The notes under the pieces are model-generated. The model did no database searches and was not told where the DNA came from. It saw only the letters and a list, made by a program, of their open reading frames with translations. A DNA stretch of 11,912 nucleotides from Candidatus Methanomethylophilaceae archaeon (GTDB lineage Archaea > Thermoplasmatota > Thermoplasmata > Methanomassiliicoccales > Methanomethylophilaceae): contig JAFSYZ010000126.1 of assembly GCA_017455785.1 (NCBI GenBank), positions 1 to 11,912 on the forward strand, in the 5' to 3' direction. Shown here piece after piece: positions 6,060 through 11,912 of this stretch; within the stretch, counting starts at the first letter, position 1, and each line of letters opens with the position of its first letter. The translations under genes and the position numbers were made by a program.

Positions 6060-6544
6060 TGTGTCACCTCCCTGACGAGTCTCAGGTTCTGAGGGATGCC
6101 CATCATGGACAATTCGTATGCAGCATCCCTGTCTTCTGAAAGGGCGGCGAACTGTCTGCATCCGACGGATACGTCGAATGCCCAGATGTTATTGGATTCC
6201 TTGATGCTCACATGGGCCATATGGTCATGATCGTCACGGTCACCGTAGGTAATGGATACAGTCCTGCCATCCAAAAGAAGGCCCTTGATGAAATCGCGGC
6301 GAGTTGTTGAATCTGTGTTGATATCGCTGATGTCGTTCTCGGTCAGAGGGTACCAGGAACGGATGCACGTATCCTGCCAATCGCCGCGATCCTTGAAAAC
6401 AGTGAAGATGCAGACAAGCGATCCGTCCGGATCCAGAAGGTCGCCGAGAATATTCATACGGTTGGCCTTGATGATGGCCTTGCCGACAGATTTAGCCCTA
6501 ACAGGTATGAACTCCGTCGATGACGTGCGAAGGGTGAAGATCAT
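6056..6544 (-). CDS. Hypothetical protein, 162 aa
   Basis: The chosen start, ATG at 6544, overlaps the upstream TGA (ATGA) and follows GGAGGGGAAGGA; a slightly earlier ATG at 6562 is less well supported. The sequence appears to be a beta-rich soluble domain, with strands such as MIFTLRTSSTEFIPV, SLVCIFTVF, TVSITYGD, HVSIKES and IWAFDVSVG, plus a C-terminal helix (DRDAAYELSMMGI). No catalytic motif or transmembrane segment is seen. The function is unknown. It is expressed with its neighbours, as shown by overlapping junctions at both ends. Confidence 0.75.
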   Translation of the reverse strand: MIFTLRTSSTEFIPVRAKSVGKAIIKANRMNILGDLLDPDGSLVCIFTVFKDRGDWQDTCIRSWYPLTENDISDINTDSTTRRDFIKGLLLDGRTVSITYGDRDDHDHMAHVSIKESNNIWAFDVSVGCRQFAALSEDRDAAYELSMMGIPQNLRLVREVTQ

Positions 6545-6744
6545 TCCTTCCCCTCCTTCCAAGAGACCTTCAGACTGTCCTTGACCAGATTCAGGGCATT
6601 GACCAGGATTAACCTGACTGCTCTCTCGATCTCGAACGGGATCCCTTCGGGCAGATAAGCCTCGATGGCGGCCACATCCACAATATCATTCTCGGTACCG
6701 ATGTCCAATGTGACCCTGATGGTCGGTTCTTGTTCGGAGCTCAT
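6541..6744 (-). CDS. Hypothetical protein, 67 aa
   Basis: ATG at 6744 overlaps the upstream stop (ATGA) and follows AGGAGGTCG. The acidic N-terminal half (TIRVTLDIGTENDIVDVAAI) suggests a strand followed by a helix. The middle EIERAVRLILVNALNLVKDSL is a good amphipathic helix, and the tail is basic (KVSWKEGKE). It has no Cys. It may be a small oligomerising or adaptor protein; the family is not recognised. Confidence 0.72.
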   Translation of the reverse strand: MSSEQEPTIRVTLDIGTENDIVDVAAIEAYLPEGIPFEIERAVRLILVNALNLVKDSLKVSWKEGKE

Positions 6745-6941
6745 TCCATCGACCTCCTGATGCTGTCATATTCGTTGACGAATTCGATACCCACTTTCTC
6801 TCCGAAGACGTCGCGCGGATTCAGGAAAAGAACTCTAGATGCGATGCACGAAGGACATTTGCAATCCAGGACGATGCGCGGGTCGTATGAGCATACGATA
6901 CTCCCGTTCTTCATGTCGCAGGGATAAAGCTGCAGGGACAT
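6741..6941 (-). CDS. Cys-rich small protein, 66 aa
   Basis: The start ATG at 6941 overlaps the preceding TGA by one base (TGATG) and has AGGAGAG upstream; the longer frame up to 7046 would lie wholly inside the upstream gene and is rejected. Cys occur at 8, 17, 27, 29 and 32 (YPCDM, VCSY, DCKCPSC), an arrangement that could hold one zinc ion. The second half (ASRVLFLNPRDVFGEKVGIE, then NEYDSIRRSME) is Cys-free and probably alpha/beta. It is likely a small zinc protein, as are several others in this operon. No named family is recognised. Confidence 0.72.
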   Translation of the reverse strand: MSLQLYPCDMKNGSIVCSYDPRIVLDCKCPSCIASRVLFLNPRDVFGEKVGIEFVNEYDSIRRSME

Positions 6942-7219
6942 CAGTCCACTCTCCTGTAGGATCTGCGATCCTTGTTCCCGTACTGTCCAGGCTCCGTCCT
7001 GCAGTGCCTCTTCAGGATCTCCGATATCCTGTGAGAACTGACGCACGACAGATCGTAACCATCGATCTTCGCAGCGAATACAATGTCGTCAATGACGATC
7101 GGACTTCCCTTTGGGAAGGTGCGCATCGTCGATACAACGACGTCTTCCAAGGATTTTACACCCTCTTCTTTCTTCTCAAAGTCCGGAATGCTGGCCGAAT
7201 TTTGAGTATTCAAAAACAA
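6941..7219 (-). CDS. First gene of the element operon; possible small DNA-binding protein, up to 92 aa
   Basis: The open frame can begin with TTG at 7219, but that codon lies inside the T-run of the tRNA terminator and lacks a ribosome binding site. Better candidates are TTG at 7150 (after GAGGGTG) and ATG at 7126 (MRTFPKGSPIVI), which would give about 69 or 61 aa. The likely conserved part is PIVIDDIVFAAKIDGYDLS followed by a helix (SSHRISEILKRHC) and a basic stretch (YGNKDRRSYRRVD). This could be a helix-turn-helix with an Arg-rich wing. As promoter-proximal gene it may be an autoregulator. The function is an inference and the start is unsettled; the C-terminal end and coupling to the next gene are clear. 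Confidence 0.65.
   Translation of the reverse strand: MFLNTQNSASIPDFEKKEEGVKSLEDVVVSTMRTFPKGSPIVIDDIVFAAKIDGYDLSCVSSHRISEILKRHCRTEPGQYGNKDRRSYRRVD
7200..7215. promoter_or_regulatory. 16-bp palindrome near the start of the element operon
   Basis: TTTTGA and TCAAAA arms of 6 bp flank a 4-base centre. It lies within the A/T-rich stretch between the tRNA terminator and the first operon gene. It could be an operator for a dimeric regulator, an extra terminator element or chance. The most A/T-rich sequence upstream of the operon is here, so a promoter nearby is plausible. Confidence 0.35.
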
Positions 7220-7237
7220 CCCATCTGGGTAGATGGG
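7211..7237 (-). terminator. Terminator of tRNA-Gly
   Basis: On the minus strand, three bases past the encoded CCA, CCCATCT and AGATGGG form a perfect 7-bp stem with an ACCC loop, followed at once by TTGTTTTTG. A hairpin plus T-run directly after the tRNA 3' end is well placed to end tRNA transcription and separate it from the element operon. Confidence 0.65.
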
Positions 7238-7242
7238 GTTGG

Positions 7243-7315
7243 TGCGAGCGCCGGGATTCGAACCCGAGTTCTAACCTTGGCAAGGTTAAGTGATAACCAG
7301 CTACACTACGCTCAC
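7243..7315 (-). tRNA. tRNA-Gly (anticodon GCC)
   Basis: Reads as a full cloverleaf on the minus strand. The acceptor stem is GTGAGCG with CGCTCGC (one T-G pair); the D-arm begins GTGTAGCTGG; the anticodon stem is TAACC/GGTTA around loop TTGCCAA, giving anticodon GCC for GGC glycine codons; the T-arm contains GGGTTCGAATCCC; the discriminator base is A. The next three bases are CCA, so the 3' end is gene-encoded (7240-7242). A TATA-like box lies about 30 bases upstream and a hairpin terminator lies just downstream. No intron is present. The 3' end borders the element operon, making it the presumed integration site. Confidence 0.95.
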
Positions 7316-7343
7316 ACGTGCGAATCGGTAGATTGACTGGTCT

Positions 7344-7351
7344 GATATAAA
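7344..7351 (-). promoter_or_regulatory. TATA-like box of tRNA-Gly
   Basis: The minus strand shows CCTTTATATC about 29-36 bases upstream of the first tRNA base, the usual position for an archaeal TATA box, with CC possibly contributing to the BRE. Confidence 0.65.
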
Positions 7352-7410
7352 GGTTACCATCCGATTTTCGTAGAAATAAGGGCTTCAGCAGTGATTCCCT
7401 TTCCCTATCA

Positions 7411-7418
7411 TATATATA
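7411..7418 (+). promoter_or_regulatory. TATA-like box of the helicase gene
   Basis: TATATATA preceded by ATCA lies about 69-76 bases upstream of the helicase ATG, predicting transcription start near 7440 and a leader of roughly 45 bases. A second A/T-rich stretch (ATTATAATAT, 7423-7432) is an alternative. Confidence 0.55.
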
Positions 7419-7455
7419 CCCTATTATAATATGGAAAGTCGTGAAGAAATGGTGT

Positions 7456-7470
7456 CTGAGACAGTCTCAG
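7456..7470 (+). promoter_or_regulatory. Hairpin in the helicase mRNA leader
   Basis: CTGAGA and TCTCAG form a perfect 6-bp stem around CAG, ending 16 bases before the helicase ATG. As RNA it could be a structure that the helicase itself unwinds; as DNA it could be an operator. Confidence 0.4.
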
Positions 7471-7486
7471 GCAGGATTTGATTATC

Positions 7487-8908
7487 ATGATCAGCAATTT
7501 CACTAAACTGGGCATCTCAGAGGATGTCGCAAAGGCAATGGACGATATGGGTTGGGAGGAACCGACACCCATTCAGGAAGCAGCCATCCCAAAGGGATTG
7601 GAAGGCATAGATCTATTCGGTCAGGCACAGACAGGTACCGGTAAGACCGGTGCATACGGATCCATCATCCTCGGAAGGACGGAATCCGGTAACGACATCC
7701 CCACGTCCATCGTACTCGTCCCGACAAGGGAACTCGCATTGCAGGTCGAGGGAGAGATGATCAAGCTCTCCAAGTACACCGGCCACAGGACATTGGCGGT
7801 GTTCGGAGGATCGTCTGCGAAATCGAAGATCGAGCACCAGCTGGAGAAGCTGGAGAAGGGTGCGGACATCATCGCAGGTACCACCGGACGTGTCAGGGAT
7901 ATGATCACAAGAGGTGCACTGAACCTCTCCAACATCCAGGTACTTGTTCTCGACGAGGCGGACCGTATGCTCGACATGGGATTCATGGAGGACATTCAGT
8001 TCATCATGGGCAAGATGCCCAAGGAGAAGCAGGTCCTGCTGTTCTCCGCGACAATGACCGAGGATGTCAAGAACCTCGCTTACGATTACATGGACAAACC
8101 GAAGGAGATCACCGTCTCCGAGGATGAAGTTGTCCTCGATCTTACCAAACAGTACTACATCTCCGTTGGAAGGAGGAACAAGACCTGGGCCTTGTGCCGC
8201 ATATTGGACATTGACAAGCCCAAGGCGGTCATTTTCTGTCAGACCAAGAAGATGGTCGACATCCTCGACGAGAGACTTACCAATCTGAAGTACAAGGTGG
8301 AGGCGATCCACGGTGACCTTCCGCAGTCGAAGAGGGAACGCGTCATCCAGGACATAAGGAACGATAAGATCGATATCCTCATCGCCACCGATGTCGCCGC
8401 AAGGGGCCTCGATATCGATGACATCACATACGTCATCAACTACGATATGCCCGATGACATCGACACATACATCCACCGTATCGGAAGGACGGGACGTGCC
8501 GGTAAGGAAGGAACAGCGGTGTCCTTCGTTACATCGGAAGAGGAGCACATCATCAGGGAATTCCAATTGCGTACAGGAATGGAGATCGAGAAGCGTGACG
8601 TCCCCGAGGAAGAAGGGATGAAGGACACAGTCAGGAAGGTCATCGATTATGATCAGATCTCCGATGTGTTCGGTATGGTCAAGTTCGAGGTCAACCTTGG
8701 TAAAGATGACGGTTACGGAAAGGTATCCCTCGCTGATTTCATCATCAGAAACGCAAGGGTACGTGACGCAGCCATCGGTAAGATACAGCTCGGTGCGGAG
8801 TCATCCATCGTCGAAGTGCACAAGGACTACGGTAACAGGATGACCATGGACCTGACCAAGTGCAAGCACAAGGGAAAGCACATCACCGTCAAAGTGATCC
8901 AAGAGTGA
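7487..8908 (+). CDS. DEAD-box ATP-dependent RNA helicase with DbpA-type RNA-binding domain, 473 aa
   Basis: Unwinds RNA duplexes with ATP, probably in ribosome assembly, mRNA turnover or cold adaptation. Motifs, numbered from the ATG at 7487: Q motif F5 and PTPIQ (26-30); motif I AQTGTGKT (47-54); Ia PTRELA (79-84); DEAD (156-159); SAT (187-189); TDVAARGLD (301-309); HRIGRTGR (330-337). The last 80 residues (FEVNLGKDDGYGKVSLADFI, then IGKIQL, SSIVEV, HITVKVI) fit the DbpA/CsdA RNA-binding domain, as in CshA/DeaD-type helicases. All helicase motifs are intact. A TTG at 7478 is in frame upstream but too close to AGGA, so the ATG is chosen. The leader has a small hairpin. The antiporter gene follows after 4 bases, so the two are probably co-transcribed. 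Confidence 0.95.
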   Translation: MISNFTKLGISEDVAKAMDDMGWEEPTPIQEAAIPKGLEGIDLFGQAQTGTGKTGAYGSIILGRTESGNDIPTSIVLVPTRELALQVEGEMIKLSKYTGHRTLAVFGGSSAKSKIEHQLEKLEKGADIIAGTTGRVRDMITRGALNLSNIQVLVLDEADRMLDMGFMEDIQFIMGKMPKEKQVLLFSATMTEDVKNLAYDYMDKPKEITVSEDEVVLDLTKQYYISVGRRNKTWALCRILDIDKPKAVIFCQTKKMVDILDERLTNLKYKVEAIHGDLPQSKRERVIQDIRNDKIDILIATDVAARGLDIDDITYVINYDMPDDIDTYIHRIGRTGRAGKEGTAVSFVTSEEEHIIREFQLRTGMEIEKRDVPEEEGMKDTVRKVIDYDQISDVFGMVKFEVNLGKDDGYGKVSLADFIIRNARVRDAAIGKIQLGAESSIVEVHKDYGNRMTMDLTKCKHKGKHITVKVIQE

Positions 8909-8912
8909 TACT

Positions 8913-10232
8913 TTGGATAAAGGGAATCCCAAGGCACTGCTCCCGATACTGATATTCGTCGTATTGTACCTAGGGTTAGGTATAATCCTGGAATACGGAT
9001 TGGGGCAGGAGATGGGATTCTACAGCATCCCCGTGCTGCTGATATTCCTTATCGCGTTAGCGGTGGCATATCTGCAGACGAAGGGCGTGGATTCCAATCA
9101 ACGCTTCTCCATAATGTCCAAAGGAGCATCCGATCCCAATGTGTTCATAATGATCCTGATATTCCTGTGCGCAGGTGTGTTCACCGGAGTCATGAACAGG
9201 TCGGGTGCCGAGAGCGTAGCTAACTTCCTTCTGACATACATCCCGATCGAATATGCTGTTATAGTGATATTCGTGGTCGCAGCATTCGTTTCCATCTCGA
9301 TGGGAACATCCTGCGGTACTATCACCGTTCTCACACCAATCGCTGTATCGATAGCGGAAGCGACCAACTTCAGTATCCCTCTGTGCGTAGGGTCGGTCAT
9401 CGGTGGTGCGATGTTCGGTGACAACCTGTCATTCATCTCCGATACTACTATCGCTGCATGCAACGGACAGGGCTGTGATATGAGGGACAAGTTCCGTGAG
9501 AACTTCAAGATTGCAGTACCGGCAGCAATAGCCACGGTCATAGTGATCGCTCTTCTTTCATTATCTGCTGTAGGTACATCAGGCGAGGTTGGTCCGTACA
9601 ATCTTGTTCTGATAATCCCGTATCTCGTAGTCCTTATTGGCGGAATACTGGGATTCAACGTGTTTGTAGTTTTGGCGGCAGGTATCATATCAGGTTCGGT
9701 GATAATGGTCGCCACAGGTACCGTGGATGTCATGGACATACTGCCGTTCATCGGTAACGGAATGAGCGGAATGCTGGAGACGGCCATGGTGGCCCTGTTG
9801 GTCGCTGCGATATGTGCACTGATAGCGTACAATGGAGGATTTAACGCATTGCTGTCATGGATCAAGAAGGTCTTCAAAGGCAGGAAGGGCGGAATGTTCG
9901 GTGTAGGTCTGTTGGTCAGTGCGATGGATGTCGCCACAGCAAACAACACCGTCGCCATCGTCATGGCCAATCCGATAGCCAAGGACATCTCTGAAGAATA
10001 CGGGTTCTCACCAAAGAAAACGGCCTCGTTGTTGGATACATTCTCATGTATCATGCAGGGTATCCTGCCGTACGGCGCACAGATGCTGATCGCCCTGTCG
10101 GCGATATCAGCAGCAGGTTACATGGTGTCGGCTTTCGATATCCTGCCGTATCTGATGTATCCCTACCTGTTATTGGCCAGCGTTCTGCTGTTCATATTCG
10201 TGATCCCCTCCAAAGAGAAGGATTCCAACTGA
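8913..10232 (+). CDS. NhaC-family Na+/H+ antiporter, 439 aa
   Basis: Integral membrane protein expected to exchange Na+ for H+ across the cytoplasmic membrane. About eleven hydrophobic segments span nearly the full length. Signature regions of the NhaC-type family are present: GTSCGTITVLTPIAVSIAEA (131-150) and GAMFGDNLSFISDTTIAA (about 165-182) in the first half, and MDVATANNTVAIVMANPIAK plus GILPYGAQMLIA in the second. The polar loop around GCDMRDKFRENFK is typical between halves. Length is normal for the family. The start is TTG at 8913, 4 bases after the helicase stop, with GTGAT sequence just upstream. Amino-acid antiporters of related families are an alternative, so the transported ion is inferred. 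It shares a transcript with the RNA helicase, with no evident functional link. Confidence 0.88.
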   Translation: MDKGNPKALLPILIFVVLYLGLGIILEYGLGQEMGFYSIPVLLIFLIALAVAYLQTKGVDSNQRFSIMSKGASDPNVFIMILIFLCAGVFTGVMNRSGAESVANFLLTYIPIEYAVIVIFVVAAFVSISMGTSCGTITVLTPIAVSIAEATNFSIPLCVGSVIGGAMFGDNLSFISDTTIAACNGQGCDMRDKFRENFKIAVPAAIATVIVIALLSLSAVGTSGEVGPYNLVLIIPYLVVLIGGILGFNVFVVLAAGIISGSVIMVATGTVDVMDILPFIGNGMSGMLETAMVALLVAAICALIAYNGGFNALLSWIKKVFKGRKGGMFGVGLLVSAMDVATANNTVAIVMANPIAKDISEEYGFSPKKTASLLDTFSCIMQGILPYGAQMLIALSAISAAGYMVSAFDILPYLMYPYLLLASVLLFIFVIPSKEKDSN

Positions 10233-10249
10233 TTCTAAGAGAATAGGAT

Positions 10250-10280
10250 AAAAAAGGTGGATAAGGGGGAAATGCCCCCT
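10250..10280 (-). terminator. Terminator of valS
   Basis: Just past the valS stop on the minus strand, AGGGGG and CCCCCT form a 6-bp stem with a 5-base loop (10264-10280). After a short spacer comes TTTTTT (10250-10255). The arrangement suits valS termination. A weaker ATTCT/AGAAT hairpin directly after the antiporter stop (10232-10244) lacks a T-run. Confidence 0.6.
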
Positions 10281-10282
10281 CA

Positions 10283-11912
10283 TCACTGTTCTATGATTAT
10301 CAGGATGTTGCCGATCTGGAGTGTGTCGACCGCTTTGCCGTTAAGCATGAGTCTCTTCTCCAGTTCGATGTACTCTGATGTCAGTTCGATGTCGTTGCCG
10401 TCGGCGTTGACTTTTACACTTCCTTTGGCGAGAGCGGAGGCGACATCCTTCGGATCCATCTTGGACAGTTCCGCGACGATCGCTTTCGCATCTGCCTTGA
10501 AAGCAGGTCCGAGTTTCGCATGCACCGGTTTCACCGCTGTGTAATCCTCGGTAAGATCGGCCTTGGCGACGAACTGTACTTCCTTGGCCTTGATGGTGTC
10601 CGCGATATCCGCTTTGGCTGACTCGATTATCTTCGCTTCATCACCGATCAGCTGAACTAGCTGGAGCTCGGCGTTGAGTGCGATCTTCTTATCGGATTTC
10701 CATCCGCGTATCGCTGCGATGACATCCTTCAGGACATCTCCTTCCTTCTCAGCTTCCTCGTCGATGAAGATGGGCTTGGGCCACTCTGTGATGTGGAGAC
10801 TCTTGACTCCTTCGTACTTGAGGAAGTGCTCCTGATAGACGTCTTCAGTCACATGGGGCATGAACGGCGCCAGCAGTTTGATGGAACCGAGGAACACGTT
10901 GTACAGTGTGTACTTGACCGCGTCATCGTTCCTTGTTTTCACCATTTCGACGTAGTGGTCTGCGAACTCGTGCCAAATGAAGTTCTCGATGTCTCTCATG
11001 GCCTTGTCGAAGGTGTATGATTCCAAGTACTCCGTTACCGTCTTGACTGTTTGGGAGTATCTGCTGATGATCCACCTGTCGGAGGGTCTGAGGTCCTTGC
11101 ACTCCTTCGGTTTGCCATCGATGAACCTTGAGATGAACTGACCGATGTTGAACACCTTGTTGCACAGTTTCCTTCCCCTGATGACATCCTTCTCCCTGAA
11201 GGCGTGATCGATACCGAGTGAGCATGTCGCTGCGTAGTACCTCATCGCATCAGCACCGTACTGCTCGAGGATCGGTATGGGATCGATGACGTTACCGATA
11301 GATGTGTGCATGGGTGTTCCGTCAGGTGCCATGATGAATCCGTGGATCATGATGTCCTTCCACGGGATCTCGTTCTTGATCTGGTTGCTCCTCAGTATGG
11401 TGTAGAAGGCCCAGGTCCTGATGATATCGTGCGACTGTGGCCTCATGGACATGGGATACAGCTTTTTGTGCATCTCCTCGTCCCTCTCCCAGAATGTGTT
11501 GTACAATGCTGAACCGGAGGAATCCATCCAAGTGTCGAAGACATCCGTGCATCCCTCGAACTCGGTGCATCCGCATTCGGGACACTTGTCAACAGGAGGC
11601 TTATCCTCTGTGGGGTCACAGTAGCACATCTCCTTCGTTGCACAGATGGCATGTCCGCACTTCTTACACTCCCAAATCGGGATGGGTGTAGCGAACACAC
11701 GCTGTCTTCCAAGGACCCAATCCCACTGGAGGGAGTTGGTCCAATCCTGCAGCCTGATCTTCATGAACTCAGGGTACCATTTGATCTCATCGGCCCTCTT
11801 GAGCACTTCCTTCTTGAATTCAAGGGTCTTGAGGAACCACTGGGGCACCTGCAGGTACTCGATGGGTGCGTGGCATCTCCAGCATGTGGAGACCTGCTGT
11901 GGGTTGTCCTCC
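10283..11912 (-). CDS. valS: Valyl-tRNA synthetase, C-terminal 542 residues (N-terminus outside window)
   Basis: Charges tRNA-Val with valine. The reading frame is open to the window edge, so the N-terminal HIGH region and most of the editing domain are missing. Visible family features, numbered within the fragment, are TCWRCHAPIEYLQVPQWF (from residue 9), WDWVLGRQRVFATPIPIW (about 63-80), a Cys-rich zinc segment (CKKCG, MCYC, CPECGC), DVFDTWMDSSGSAL, and the anticodon-binding region from about residue 290. The overall style is archaeal. The KMSKS site before GNVIDP reads PMHTS (residues 200-204), so the catalytic second lysine of the motif is Thr. The rest of the catalytic core and the frame are intact, so the gene seems functional. 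It converges with the antiporter gene and ends in a hairpin terminator. Confidence 0.95.
   Translation of the reverse strand, partial: EDNPQQVSTCWRCHAPIEYLQVPQWFLKTLEFKKEVLKRADEIKWYPEFMKIRLQDWTNSLQWDWVLGRQRVFATPIPIWECKKCGHAICATKEMCYCDPTEDKPPVDKCPECGCTEFEGCTDVFDTWMDSSGSALYNTFWERDEEMHKKLYPMSMRPQSHDIIRTWAFYTILRSNQIKNEIPWKDIMIHGFIMAPDGTPMHTSIGNVIDPIPILEQYGADAMRYYAATCSLGIDHAFREKDVIRGRKLCNKVFNIGQFISRFIDGKPKECKDLRPSDRWIISRYSQTVKTVTEYLESYTFDKAMRDIENFIWHEFADHYVEMVKTRNDDAVKYTLYNVFLGSIKLLAPFMPHVTEDVYQEHFLKYEGVKSLHITEWPKPIFIDEEAEKEGDVLKDVIAAIRGWKSDKKIALNAELQLVQLIGDEAKIIESAKADIADTIKAKEVQFVAKADLTEDYTAVKPVHAKLGPAFKADAKAIVAELSKMDPKDVASALAKGSVKVNADGNDIELTSEYIELEKRLMLNGKAVDTLQIGNILIIIEQ

Larger units (their letters stand above)
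1..7242 (-). mobile_element. Putative integrated plasmid or provirus next to tRNA-Gly (one end only)
   Basis: All 17 genes from the tRNA 3' end to the window edge run on the minus strand, are short, mostly unrecognisable, and overlap by start/stop codons. They include an HUH rolling-circle Rep, a DEDDh exonuclease, a winged-helix protein and a ribbon-helix-helix-like protein, and many Cys-rich mini-proteins. This gene mix is typical of plasmids and viruses. The block stops exactly at the 3' end of a tRNA-Gly gene, a common integration site for archaeal elements, and normal chromosomal genes follow on the far side of the tRNA. The other boundary, any integrase and any duplicated tRNA 3' segment would lie to the left of base 1 and cannot be seen. 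That it is an integrated element is inferred from gene content and position; whether it is plasmid-like or viral cannot be decided, since no capsid, portal or packaging gene is present in the window. Confidence 0.7.

Noticed and set aside
6060..6161. Extension of the 110 aa gene to 6161
   Set aside because: It would overlap the 162 aa gene by about 100 bases, whereas ATG 6059 has GGAGGTGA and the standard ATGA junction.
6942..7046. Extension of the 66 aa gene to 7046
   Set aside because: It would lie completely within the preceding gene; ATG 6941 overlaps that gene's stop as TGATG.
7431..7481. 16-codon leader reading frame before the helicase (ATG 7431)
   Set aside because: Its start is probably upstream of or at the transcription start predicted from the TATA box, and it has no ribosome binding site.
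7613..8566. Minus-strand open frame of 317 aa opposite the helicase
   Set aside because: The plus strand has intact DEAD-box motifs across the whole stretch, so the opposite frame is a by-product of codon composition.
9098..10054. Minus-strand open frame of 318 aa opposite the antiporter
   Set aside because: The plus strand encodes a recognisable multi-span membrane antiporter; the opposite frame has low-complexity Thr/Ile/Pro composition typical of a shadow.
1..11912. CRISPR array, insertion sequence or rRNA
   Set aside because: No regularly spaced repeats, transposase motifs, terminal inverted repeats or rRNA-like segments were seen on either strand.

Overview
The window looks archaeal. 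Evidence is a TATA-type box at the expected distance upstream of the tRNA gene, strong GGAGGTGA-type ribosome binding sites, an archaeal-type valyl-tRNA synthetase (C-terminal 542 residues) and an archaeal-looking HUH replication protein. Base composition is near 50% GC, and TGA is the stop codon almost everywhere with no TAG stop seen. These fit Thermoplasmata-related methanogens such as Methanomassiliicoccales, but that placement is an inference from memory and not proven here.

Positions 1-7219 (minus strand) hold one uninterrupted train of 17 small genes, all co-directional. Nearly every junction is an ATGA, TGATG or TAATG overlap, or a gap of 1-3 bases, usually with a ribosome binding site inside the end of the preceding gene. 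Reading from the tRNA end, the products are: a candidate DNA-binding protein (92 aa); a Cys-rich 66 aa protein; unknown proteins of 67, 162 and 110 aa; a four-Cys 58 aa protein; a 644 aa rolling-circle-type HUH Rep; a winged-helix protein (94 aa); a DEDDh 3'-5' exonuclease (198 aa); a four-Cys 125 aa protein; a 217 aa zinc-ribbon protein; unknown or Cys-rich proteins of 111, 79, 73 and 51 aa; a coiled-coil 190 aa protein; and a ribbon-helix-helix-like protein cut by the window edge. The train begins right at the 3' end of a tRNA-Gly gene. This is the classic layout of an element (plasmid or virus) integrated at a tRNA 3' end. No integrase or structural gene is in the window, so its nature and other boundary remain open.

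Positions 7240-7486 hold the tRNA-Gly(GCC) gene on the minus strand with CCA encoded, its own TATA-like promoter, a hairpin-plus-T-run terminator, a 16-bp palindrome, and the divergent promoter and hairpin-bearing leader of the next chromosomal gene.

Positions 7487-11912 are ordinary chromosomal genes: a DEAD-box RNA helicase with a DbpA-type C-terminal RNA-binding domain, followed after 4 bases by an NhaC-family Na+/H+ antiporter with a TTG start. Convergent to these is valS, whose usual KMSKS motif reads PMHTS. A short convergent intergenic region carries the valS terminator.

The most interesting part is the element. Its large, divergent Rep is coupled to a winged-helix protein and an exonuclease, and is surrounded by several related mini-proteins with a C-x2-C...C...C-x2-Y pattern. 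This may be an undescribed integrated rolling-circle replicon.
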